DNA of 25,309 nucleotides from NCBI GenBank assembly GCA_002150815.3, contig NDFF03000195.1, positions 1 to 25,309 on the forward strand, in the 5' to 3' direction. Each line of letters opens with the position of its first letter. Positions within the stretch are counted from its first letter, which is position 1. The position numbers and the translations under genes were made by a program. This document shows, piece by piece, positions 9,501-17,710 of this stretch. The notes under the pieces were generated by a model. That model had not been told where the DNA came from. It saw only the letters and a list, made by a program, of their open reading frames with translations, and searched no databases. This DNA comes from Grammothele lineata (Eukaryota > Basidiomycota > Agaricomycetes > Polyporales > Polyporaceae).

Positions 9501-10467
9501 TCGCTTCAGACTTGGACAGTAGGCTATACGAAGTAGAGCACAGCTCCAGAACCACCCAAGATTCCAGGGGCGTGGGTGAGCACTCTTACCCCATTCTGCA
9601 TCAGCATGTGCAAGCTCTCTCTATGCCACTCACTGTGTCAGCAGAAGACCACTACATAACTTCCTCTGCGCGCTGTCCCGCACCCACACTGCAGCAAACG
9701 ACAGTCCCTACAAGCCAAGGTCAGCTTACCCTGACAGCAGGTAGCTTATTGTAGCACCGGATATTCATCTCATCACGTCTCTTACCAGCGCATGATACGA
9801 AATCGCGACCAAAGGCACCCTTGCAGTCTGCCTCTTCTCAACCTCCCGCAACCCCCAAGAAACGCTCCTTGTACGGCCCTTCTACCGCCCACAGCCCAGG
9901 GACCCCAATCCGACGTCGCAATCAGCCATCCAACCCTCCAACTACCACTATTCACGCATCCCATGCCTCCCAGAAAGACGTTTCAACCTCCGCTCTCACC
10001 CCGAGACTCCCTCATGTTCATCCGCAATCCGCTGTTAAGCAGGTCCTCGTTTTCTCCGAGGGATACTCGAAATCCTTCGATGAACATGGCGAAAGCAGTT
10101 TGAAGCCCGATATATTCGCTTATGGTGCCATCTGGGCCTCGATGTATAAAGCCGACCTTACCAAGCTCATGACCCTGGTGAAGATCATCAAGGAAAAAAA
10201 TGGGGTGCGGAAAACCTGCTACGTTACCTTCCAATGGCAAATCTGACGTTTCAGCAGGAAAGAGCGTGTAAAAGCGGAGCCAGACGGTGCCTCTCCATCA
10301 GCCTTCAGTTTATAAAGTTCGCCAAAGAGCTTACACCAGACGAACGGTCGCAGCGGAAGGATGAAGTCAATGCATACGCAGTAGCCGCCTCTGACTGGGC
10401 ACAGATAGCACAACTTCTCCATCCCACCTATGATGCTCCCGTTCAAGGTACTTGGGGAGAAAGATAG
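6538..10467 (+). CDS. 18-exon gene for a ~1005-residue low-complexity, probably nuclear protein
   Basis: Not recognised. Exons: 6538-6806, 6859-7441, 7489-7770, 7820-7885, 7935-7988, 8042-8080, 8140-8196, 8249-8509, 8564-8611, 8676-8786, 8843-8893, 8943-9091, 9139-9323, 9372-9461, 9510-9575, 9642-9719, 9789-10204, 10255-10467. All 17 introns are GT-AG, 47-69 bp, and every junction keeps frame. Start context is CTACCATGC. Residues 1-280 look globular and carry no motif I know. An acidic 12-residue repeat follows (about 315-345), then basic clusters (LRKRRLEK near 380-400; HKRSRRSS near 432; KQQRKR near 470), then long Ser/Pro/Thr/Gln-rich sequence with many tiny exons. A more ordered C-terminus begins near residue 880 (LKPDIFAYGAIWASMYKAD). 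Acidic plus basic clusters suggest a nuclear or chromatin-associated role, an inference only. The splice choices at 9092-9138 and 8612-8675 are the least certain. Confidence 0.65.
7582..7677 (+). repeat. In-gene 36-bp acidic coding repeat
   Basis: Two full units (7582-7617, 7618-7653) and a partial third (7654-7677), each encoding GEDEL-x-DTDE-x-D type sequence. The unit length is a multiple of three, so copy number can vary without breaking the frame. It sits in exon 3 of the 18-exon gene and forms its acidic tract. Confidence 0.9.
7736..7968 (+). repeat. Tandem duplication of an exon plus its intron (115-bp unit)
   Basis: Two diverged direct copies offset by exactly 115 bp. Each contains the exon end coding (T)S(N/D)DEPI(A/P)K, a 49-bp intron starting GTCTG and ending ATTACAG or AATACAG (7771-7819 and 7886-7934), and the start of the following exon (CGTATGATC or CGTCTGACA, then a GGCGTCTCG or GACGTCTCG block). 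The duplicated exon 4 is 66 bp, so frame is preserved. Confidence 0.85.
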
Positions 10468-10485
10468 TAGCTGCAATCTGAATAT

Positions 10486-10974
10486 CTTTCCAGTCCAACG
10501 TCTGTGCCTTCGCGTCCATGCCCAGATCAGATCGCACAGGTCAGCGAAGTTCTCTGCCACCGCGGGGACAGTGTCCCCCAGGTGCCGCCGCACAGTACCC
10601 AATTCTCCTCTGGCATTCACCCCCTCTCCACCCTTCTTGTGTGCCAGCATGGTCTATGTTTCTCAACGCCTTATCAACAAAATATATATCCAGTCTCACG
10701 TGTGCCGTGTCTTCGCTTCCATGCCCAGGTCGCACAGGTCAGCGCTCACTGCGACCACAGATTCACCCTATGATTACACAAGGCGCTCTCCATTCACCGC
10801 CGGTATGCGCATCGCTTCCACCTTCATATGGTCTTTTCCCCTCTCCTTTCCACTCTTCACCTTCGTTACCCCGAAGTTTTCCACCAGCGTAACGCCAGTA
10901 GTGTCACCAACGCGCACAGTCACCTGTGTTCCAGCCTTGTCACGTACGCGACATGTGACCACAGGTCCCTGCAC
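10486..10974 (-). pseudogene. Possible remnants of a minus-strand gene
   Basis: Two protein-like minus-strand stretches occur here. One (about 10650-10486) contains a Trp/Arg-rich segment including AENFADLCDLIWAW. The other (10974-10774) is Val/Gly/Lys-rich, including VRVGDTTGVTLVENFGVTKV, and has an acceptor-like TGTGCAG just 5' of it. I could not join them in one frame with good splice sites. Between them lies a second, 5-bp-shorter copy of the Trp/Arg segment that breaks the frame. This fits a decayed gene or an incompletely resolved multi-exon gene. The plus-strand gene's last exon ends just beside it at 10467. Confidence 0.3.
10503..10744. repeat. Dispersed direct repeat pair, about 200 bp apart
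   Basis: Copy one at 10503-10548 and copy two at 10701-10744 share CTTCG(C/C)(G/T)TCCATGCCCAG and TCGCACAGGTCAGCG, separated in copy one by a 5-bp insertion (ATCAG). Copy two has an extra few bases near its start. They appear to be a local duplication of the same coding-like segment read on the minus strand. Confidence 0.65.
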
Positions 10975-11205
10975 ACGGCAAATTGGTCACCACAAGGGGA
11001 CCGCCGGGGTGGCGAGGGCCAGGCAGCGGCCCCCAAGGGTCGCCTAGGGTGCGCGCCGAAGGCCCGTCTTCATCCCTCTTCCCTCTTCGCGAGGCTTCGC
11101 GCAGGCGCACTCTGCTTCCAATTGCCTGCGCGACCTTATCAACACGTTATATAGAACCATATATCATACTAGTCAAAAAATATGTGCACTGTAATTTTCG
11201 CTTTA

Positions 11206-11221
11206 CGGCGGCGCGCCGCCG
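11206..11221. other. Perfect 16-bp GC palindrome
   Basis: CGGCGGCGCGCCGCCG reads the same on both strands and contains an AscI-type GGCGCGCC core. It lies in an AT-richer interval between coding candidates. It could be a protein-binding site or a hairpin; nothing nearby decides this. Confidence 0.6.
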
Positions 11222-11294
11222 CAAGACTAGTCCAGAAATGGGGCATTGACCTGAGTGCACACTGCGCCCTCCCGTTTGGACCTACCACTCTAGC

Positions 11295-11588
11295 TCATCC
11301 TTCAAATTTTGTGACATCATTATGACCACTTGAAACGATCACTACCACGCCCGCGACCCCCTCGTCGTCGTTACGGAGATACGACATCCACCACAACCGC
11401 GAACGCTTCTTGCCGTCCGACGGTCCGACCGTCTTCTCCGCCCTGCCTATAACCGCCTCCCCCTCGTAACGGGCACGGCCCTGCGCATCGCAGTGGACAT
11501 TCATCTCCATCCGTCCCAAGTCCACACCTATCCCTCTAACCCCTCCGCCCATAGACGTACCATTCCTACCCGCTTGTCCATTACCCAT
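11295..11588 (-). CDS. Possible small gene, 97 residues, unknown function
   Basis: One ATG-started minus-strand frame, 97 residues, Gly-rich at the start and then mixed, including a KKRSRLWWMSYL segment. Codon texture favours the minus strand. It follows the 3' end of the large gene at 11751 by 162 bp on the same strand. No domain, signal peptide or splice partner is recognised; it may be a fragment. Confidence 0.28.
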   Translation of the reverse strand: MGNGQAGRNGTSMGGGVRGIGVDLGRMEMNVHCDAQGRARYEGEAVIGRAEKTVGPSDGKKRSRLWWMSYLRNDDEGVAGVVVIVSSGHNDVTKFEG

Positions 11589-11750
11589 TAAGCCATGCGC
11601 CTACCAGCAATTCTAGACACATTTATCCCACACGATTACGCCCCCGCTCAACGAAATCCGCCAATGTCTCGAAAACCCATTTATAGAACCATCGTATACT
11701 CGTACATTGCTCTTCAGGACGCGTAGTGTCATATTCGAATACAAACAGTG

Positions 11751-14278
11751 CTAGGCGGTCTTGCCCCGGGACAGGATGTAGCGAGGCAACGCCTTACGCA
11801 TAGCGCCAATGATCGCGTTCGGCTCAGGAGCGAAGGAGTCGTAGAAGAATTGTACGCCAATGCCACGTTCCAATTCGCTGACGTAGAACTGGAACTCATG
11901 CTCGCCCACCTTCACCAGGCTCACATCCAGCCGCCCAAAGAAATCCAGTCCGGTGTGCCCAAGCTCGCGCTTGCTGTACTCACATGCAGCCTTCCACTGC
12001 GCTTCAGCAAAGGCGTAAAACTCCTTCAAGCCTTCCTCTTGCAAGTGCTCGTCACCGATCCAGCTGCAGTTCACGAACTTCTTGTTGGTCAATTGCCCCT
12101 TCTCGCTCATCCGTCTATTTGCACGTCAGCTCACACGTTTGGAACGCGACGTAGGCAGATCACTTACCCCCATGCGTGCGTAGTGTACATCCCGTACACC
12201 ATGTCGTTCGACAGCTCCTCCCCAGTTGGTACCGTGTGCACAACATACACCAACTCTCCTCCCACGAAGAACGCTCGCAGCTCGCCAACCGCTTCACTTC
12301 TTATCCCGTCCACAAACGACTGCGACAGCCAATGCTCGTTCAGCATAGTCAGCTTCGCCCCCAGCTCACTCCACGCAGGAGGATAACCCTCCTTTCCGGG
12401 GATCAGCACCGAGTCGCCGTATGCGCTGTAAGAACGTTTGAGGACGAGGTCTGAGTCTTTTTCGACGGCTGCGCCGAATTGTACGGCCGCCATCTGGGGA
12501 CGAAGCGAGTGCGTCTTAAATGCTGCAGCCGCGTCGAACTGCTCCCCCAAGACCTTCTTGTTGCCGAAAAGTAGCAACTCCTCCACAGGCGGCCAGACCG
12601 GAGTTGACTGCATCAACATGTAGATGCCGGTCAAGTATTCCTCCAGCACCTGCCAGCTGGGAATGAGGAATTGAGGCTTGCTGTACGATTGCATTAGCGC
12701 ACTGCCTGTCATTGATTCCCAATCACTCACGTGAAGTCCGTCGAGAAATCCGTCCCTCCCAAAACCAGGTCCGCGTCGCGCAACGACTCCCACAGTTCCT
12801 GCGCTGATTCTGGACCACGCAATATAGCCTGCATGAAAAGCGGATAGTCCACCACCTTGACGGACATATTGTCCTGTCGACGACAAGAGATGGCTAGCAC
12901 CAGCTGTATAAACATCAGAACACGCCACATCCAAGCCATTTCCCCACTCACCATCTCCCAAATATCCACCGTCACGTACTCTTCCCGGTCACGAAAACCC
13001 CACCGAGCATGGTCGTCCTTGCGTTGCTTGTCTCTGCCGTCCTCGCCCTCACCCTCGTTCTCGTCATCGTCCTCATCCCGATCATCCTCGTTCTCGTCGT
13101 CCTCGCGGACGAAGATCGAGTTCGGGCACTCGCCCTTCAAGTCCATGTACTCGCCTACCGTCACTGTCACCGTCGCCCACCAACACTCCCTTTTATTCCT
13201 CGGAGCGGCAGGATCGTTGATGCCGGGTTCGTCAGGTCGATGAGCCAGGTCTGGATCTGCCACGAAAATGAGCTTCCACACCCTGTCCGGCTCCTCGTCT
13301 ACGTCCATAGCGTTCGATCCGGAAGGCGCAGCTCCCGAAGAGTCGGAGGTTTCGCCAGCCTTCCCCTTTGCCGGTTTTCTGCCCGCCCACAAAATCATAG
13401 AAATCCATAAGTAAACGTTCAATCGTTCCAGCTGACGTGAAAACTCACCCGCCATGCTTTTTCTCCTTGCCTGACACCCGTGGCTGGTACAGATCTAAGG
13501 GAAATGCCTCTGCCGCCAGAGGTTTCTCTGGGAACTGCAGAACCCGATCCGCTCGCTTTGTACCGTCGTCCTTCACGGTTTGGGCGGAGCGGTAGGTAGC
13601 CAGCGCCGCATGCTCGATGGTGATTTCCATAGGCTTGAGGTATTTGTCCTTTTTGCCGGAGAGCCAATTGTAGTATTTTCCCCGCCACGCACTGCGGGCA
13701 CTATGCTTGCGCTTCCAAATCAACCCAAAAGACGCCAAGCCCAGAACTAAACCCTTGGGAGGCGGCACGGGCAAGGGCAAGTCGGCATAACCCAATTGCC
13801 TGTTGCTGTCTACTGCATTCCACATCTCTTCACCCTTGATGTAGACGGTCGCGCTGAGGCCGCCTCCCATCCCAGGATACACCCGCACCCACACATCCCC
13901 CAGAACGCATTTGCCCTCCGGAGGATCATGCGACTCCGAGTACACGAAGACGTTCCACATTCCTGGACCCCTGTCCTGGTTGTTGGCGAAGCCGATGGCC
14001 TTCCGACCGTTCACGCTCTCGGGGAGAACATCCGCCCGCACGAAGCGCCAATACAGAGTGACGTCGTCCATCTCAGCAAGCCATGCTTCCGGCCGTTCAT
14101 CTAGCGCGACTCTTTTAGTAGTGCAAGTAGCGTGCGTACTCAATCCCATACCTCCATTCAACGCAGGCCAATGCGGTCCCAGGTGTTTCATGGCAGCGAT
14201 GTTGAGGGATGGCTTGCTGATCGCTTGATCCTTCTCAGATAACGAAAACTTCAGCACTTGTCCCGATAAGGTAACCAT
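11751..14278 (-). CDS. Five-exon gene, ~758 residues, C-terminal ATP-grasp-like region
   Basis: Exons are 14278-13449, 13378-12952, 12873-12731, 12680-12168 and 12114-11751. Introns are 70, 78, 50 and 53 bp, with donors GTGAGT, GTGAGT, GTGAGT and GTAAGT; the frame holds at each and total length is a multiple of three. The ATG at 14278 is the first in frame. Residues 1-275 form a globular region with many Trp/Tyr and no motif I recognise. A linker includes NAMDVDEEPDRVW and, near 370-400, a long Asp/Glu run followed by Lys/Arg. From about 500 on it resembles ATP-grasp proteins: DLVLKRSYSAYGDS (a conserved-type Lys near 548), GELRAFFVGGELVYVVHT near 599-616, and RLDVSLV...YVSELERG near 699-722, where the metal-binding acidic residues usually sit. 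This suggests an ATP-dependent ligase or kinase-like activity of unknown substrate; degeneration is possible. Third intron-length multiple (78 bp) means intron 2 could be retained in frame. Confidence 0.75.
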
Positions 14279-14381
14279 CAATTCCCAGCCAAATCATCGT
14301 GCCACCGCATTGTCCTTCCTCTCGCTTTTCTTTTCTTTTCCCTCTAAATGCAATCAATGCTCGTCCCAAACAGGGTTTGTT

Positions 14382-14632
14382 ATGCCACCTTCACTACTTA
14401 ATGACACGCTACAACCGTCATCGCTCTCCGGCCCGAAAGCGAGGCATGTCCCAACAGCACCCATCTGCGTGTCATCATCATCACGCGGCCGCCGTCGGCT
14501 TCCGACCTCGGCCCGAGCTGGCAGTAGCCGCTGGTCCGGCGCAACTCCCTTGACTCCTAACGCAGCCACGACGCTACCAACCAAGGGCACCAGCACCAGG
14601 GTGCGAGGGCGCGCGATCGTGGCGCGGAGCAT
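14382..14632 (+). CDS. Candidate first exon ending at a GTAAGT site
   Basis: An ATG-started, Ser/Thr/Arg-rich frame of about 83 codons that runs straight into AGCAT|GTAAGTAC, a perfect fungal donor. The residues read like a disordered N-terminus. I could not identify the next exon: both acceptor options (GTCGTCAG near 14683 and GGTAG near 14704) lead to low-complexity Arg/Glu-rich sequence. It is divergent to the ATP-grasp-like gene, whose ATG is 103 bp to the left. Confidence 0.22.
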
Positions 14633-15030
14633 GTAAGTACAGTAAGCTGTAGTAGTAGAGTGAGTCAATACGCGGGTCGTCAGTTAAGCATGAACGTAGG
14701 TAGATGCCCGAGATTTTCCATCTACGCAATAGGAGCGCATCGCATCAGAGAATGGGACGAGGGCGCGAGGACGCGAGAGCGCGAAAGAGGAGGGCGTAGG
14801 GGAGCGGGGGCACGAGAAGCGAGAAGCGAGAAGCGAGGGCATGTAAGTACAAGGCGCTCTAGCAGTCAAACCAATCAGTAAGACAAATCAGTAAGACAAC
14901 GGTAGAGATGAGCCAGAGAGACAGCGCGCGGGGAGGGAATCGCAGCGAGGTAGGTAAATCACAGGCCGCCAGGACGGGATCGCGCGAGAAGCGCAAGGGC
15001 GTGCGAAAGCAATGTTGAGCATGTAAGTAC
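14629..15030 (+). repeat. Three spaced copies of GCATGTAAGTAC
   Basis: Exact 12-mers at 14629-14640, 14839-14850 and 15019-15030, spaced 210 and 180 bp. Each is preceded by GCGAG/GCGCG-rich sequence and followed within 10-20 bp by a (T/C)TGTAGTAG, TCTAGCAG or TGTAGCAG block and later by ACG-GTAG-like sequence, so the copies appear to belong to a diverged repeat of about 200 bp. Each 12-mer contains a perfect 5' splice site. Confidence 0.8.
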
Positions 15031-17600
15031 GAGACACTGTAGCAGTGGAACCAGTCCGCACACGAGTTGCTTGCATGAGTTCAATACTGCGGCACGTAGA
15101 TGCTGAGGGGATCGCCGTCCGCGCGGGGATACCTGAGCGGGAGCGCGAGCGCGAAGACTTGAAGATATGAGTTCGGGAGACCTGAGCGAGCGGGGAGACG
15201 AGATGGCGAGTCTGGAAGGGCGCTAAAACCTCTCGCATGAACCCCCACCCTCTCCTTACCATCAGACCAGAGCAGACCGCACGCGCGATCAAGCAAAGCT
15301 AAGCGCGCCTCTACGGGGCGGTTAATACACCCCAGGTTTGCGAGCTTCACCACCGGCTGGTAGAGCGCTGCAGACGTATCGTGCGGTAGAGCAGCGGCTC
15401 GCGGTACAAGATGCGATGAAGCGGAGGAAGGAAGAACCCCGTCGGTCAATAGCTAGTTACCCGTCGAAGCCACGACCAGAACGATGATGATAACGACTTC
15501 ACATCGGCTCATCATGTCGTTGTTGTAGTGTACGAGTGTGAGCAGTGTGGATGCGCAGGATAAGGAGAGGATTGCTGCTTAGGAAGGAGGCGGAGGGATG
15601 AGTTGGGGTGCCTGCGGACGCTTGAGCCCTCGCGGAAGACATCGCAGTGAGGATCGATGTATCTTAGATGCATCGGAAAAGCAGCTCTTGGCCGCTCTTG
15701 GCCGCTCTTCTCTCGCGTTTCCTTGAAGCTCAACACGCGAACGCGCAACCCACGGTTTCCGCGCTCGTGGAGAAAGTCCCTTCGCTCGAGCTGCTCGCCA
15801 ACGCGCCCAGTCCACCGCGATCGCCCCGCAAGTGGTGCAGAGGGAAGAGTTATATAGGTCAAGGCTGGGTTCTCGGAGTGGAAGGGAGAGGAGGGGAAAT
15901 GGAGCAGCGCTCCGGATCACTGGGCCAGATCAGTGCAAGCGATCGCGCTGCGCGAGTGGGAGCAGCGGCCCTGCGCGCGATAAGTGGGGGAAACGGACGC
16001 GCGATAGCGAGGAGACAACGTCGATCGGCCAGCGCGAGGCCATCGTGCGCGCTGGCGACGACCCTTCTGTTCAGCGTATGCCAGAAGGTTTGGTTGTTCC
16101 AACATTTGTGATCTCACTAGCATGTCCCGCTCGATCGCGCAGTCGTTCGCGCGTCCCGCCGACAATGCATGCCCCGTCGTATATGGATTGATTGTGAGCC
16201 GTGCGCGACATGTAGTTTACAACCGACGGACGACGTGGTTCGGCTAAGATAAACACCTTCGTACAACGCACGGTGTATGTACTGGAACCGTGGTTCTTAC
16301 TATGCGGATGTCGCGGGCTTCAAGTTTGAGCTTGATTCTCAATGTTGTCAGACACTTCAGCTCCTGCTAGATTCCGCACACTGTCGCTACGAATCTCCTG
16401 TCGCACGGGCATCAGAAGCAGCCAGAGGCGACCCGAGGCCCGCAATGCGCGCACGAACAACGCCTCAATTGCCACTACGCCTGACAGTCAGCACCCACGA
16501 ACGTGTGCCCTTGGATGCGACGTCGGGATGCACCCAACCATATTAGTTACCAAGGGTGCATCGTTGGTAGGGTGCGGAATCAGTAATGGTACGCATCCTC
16601 GGTACTGACGTATTGGTTGTGCGGCGTTCATAAATATCCTTTCACGTCGCGTACAGAATCTCTAATAACCTGTCAAATGGCCTTCCCCTCGCCTCTGCCC
16701 ACCCCTGATCGCCGGGCGGCATTACGCATAGAGGTGGCACTGAGGATGCCCGTGTAGGCAGCTCGTGCCTCGGCCATGCCCAAGGATCCATGATCATGCA
16801 TCCCGCGTGGTAGGTTTTGATCAGAGCGCCTGGCACGCCCCCGCGCAAGCGGGCTTTCGGTGATGCACGCTCGCCGTCAACAAAAGAGAGACGAGCACAT
16901 CACGTCAACGGCCTCCCTGCGCACCTCCTTCATTTACCTACCCAGCTGTATGTGTCGTCATACTGCGGCATCACAACGACGCACGCTTGCCAGCAGCTGT
17001 AGAGATCTATCCCTGCCAGCTGCTTGGCTGCCTGAACCTGTGAGCGCCGTTGTTGTCAGTAGATACCAGGTGTTGTCTCGCTCACCTGAAGCTGACCCAC
17101 TCCGTTGCCGTTCAGCCACGAGCATACCGGTGTTAGGACACGTCATGACGGAAGAGCGTGAGTAAACGCCCAGCTCAGAACGCCGCGCAACAACCCCGCG
17201 CGCCTAGCGAGCCGCATCACCCGGGGCGCAGGCTGCCACTCCACCCCGGCCCGGCAATCGGTCACGAGGCTGTTCCGTAAGCGGCCCCATCGTGTCCCGG
17301 CGGCATCAGCGCCTCCCAGTCTGTATTCTAGTACGCAGTAAGGTTATCGAGTGGGTGACGCTATTGTCTGGCAGGGGGAGATCTCTACAGACAAAAGTCC
17401 GTACTACACGCCTGCTCACGCTTGCGTAGATCCCGATTGGCGATCCAGCACTCCTGTCCGCTTCCTCCCTGTCTCTCCCGAACGTTTCACTCGCGCTCTT
17501 CTCTGAATTGCCTCCCGCAGTACACCCTGCACCACTACCGCTGTTTTGACGCCTGGGCTGCGCAACACGCACGCAATCTCGTCCCCAGCTTTCTCTTCAA
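15031..17600. other. Long sparse interval, no gene called with confidence
   Basis: Several frames are open by composition. The best are a plus frame ending at 16191 whose last 60 residues look protein-like (including EGLVVPTFVISLACP) but which has no ATG, and an ATG-started frame at 16277-16546. A TATATAG lies at 15851-15857. A Ser/Arg-rich tail and competing frames on both strands prevent a call. The 5' end of the next gene probably lies in the right part, where introns and a first ATG are hard to place. Confidence 0.4.
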
Positions 17601-17710
17601 GCTTTCAAGGTACGCGTTCCTTCAAATATTACACCCACACGAACTTGATATCCTTTGCAGGTCCCCCTGTCCAACCCTATTCCCTCACACAACGCACGGC
17701 CTTCTTCGTC

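Noticed and set aside
10219..10467. Minus-strand frame over the last exon of the 18-exon gene
   Set aside because: The plus strand joins in phase through a 50-bp intron (10205-10254) with CTGACGTTTCAG and has more coding-like codons.
12857..13410. Plus-strand open frames of 128 and 133 codons
   Set aside because: They are antisense to the Asp/Glu-rich linker of the five-exon minus-strand gene, whose splice junctions and frame are consistent.
14684..14881. Arg/Glu-rich frames with GCGAGAAGCGAGAAG repeats
   Set aside because: Low-complexity purine repeats give charged frames on both strands; no evidence of coding beyond composition.
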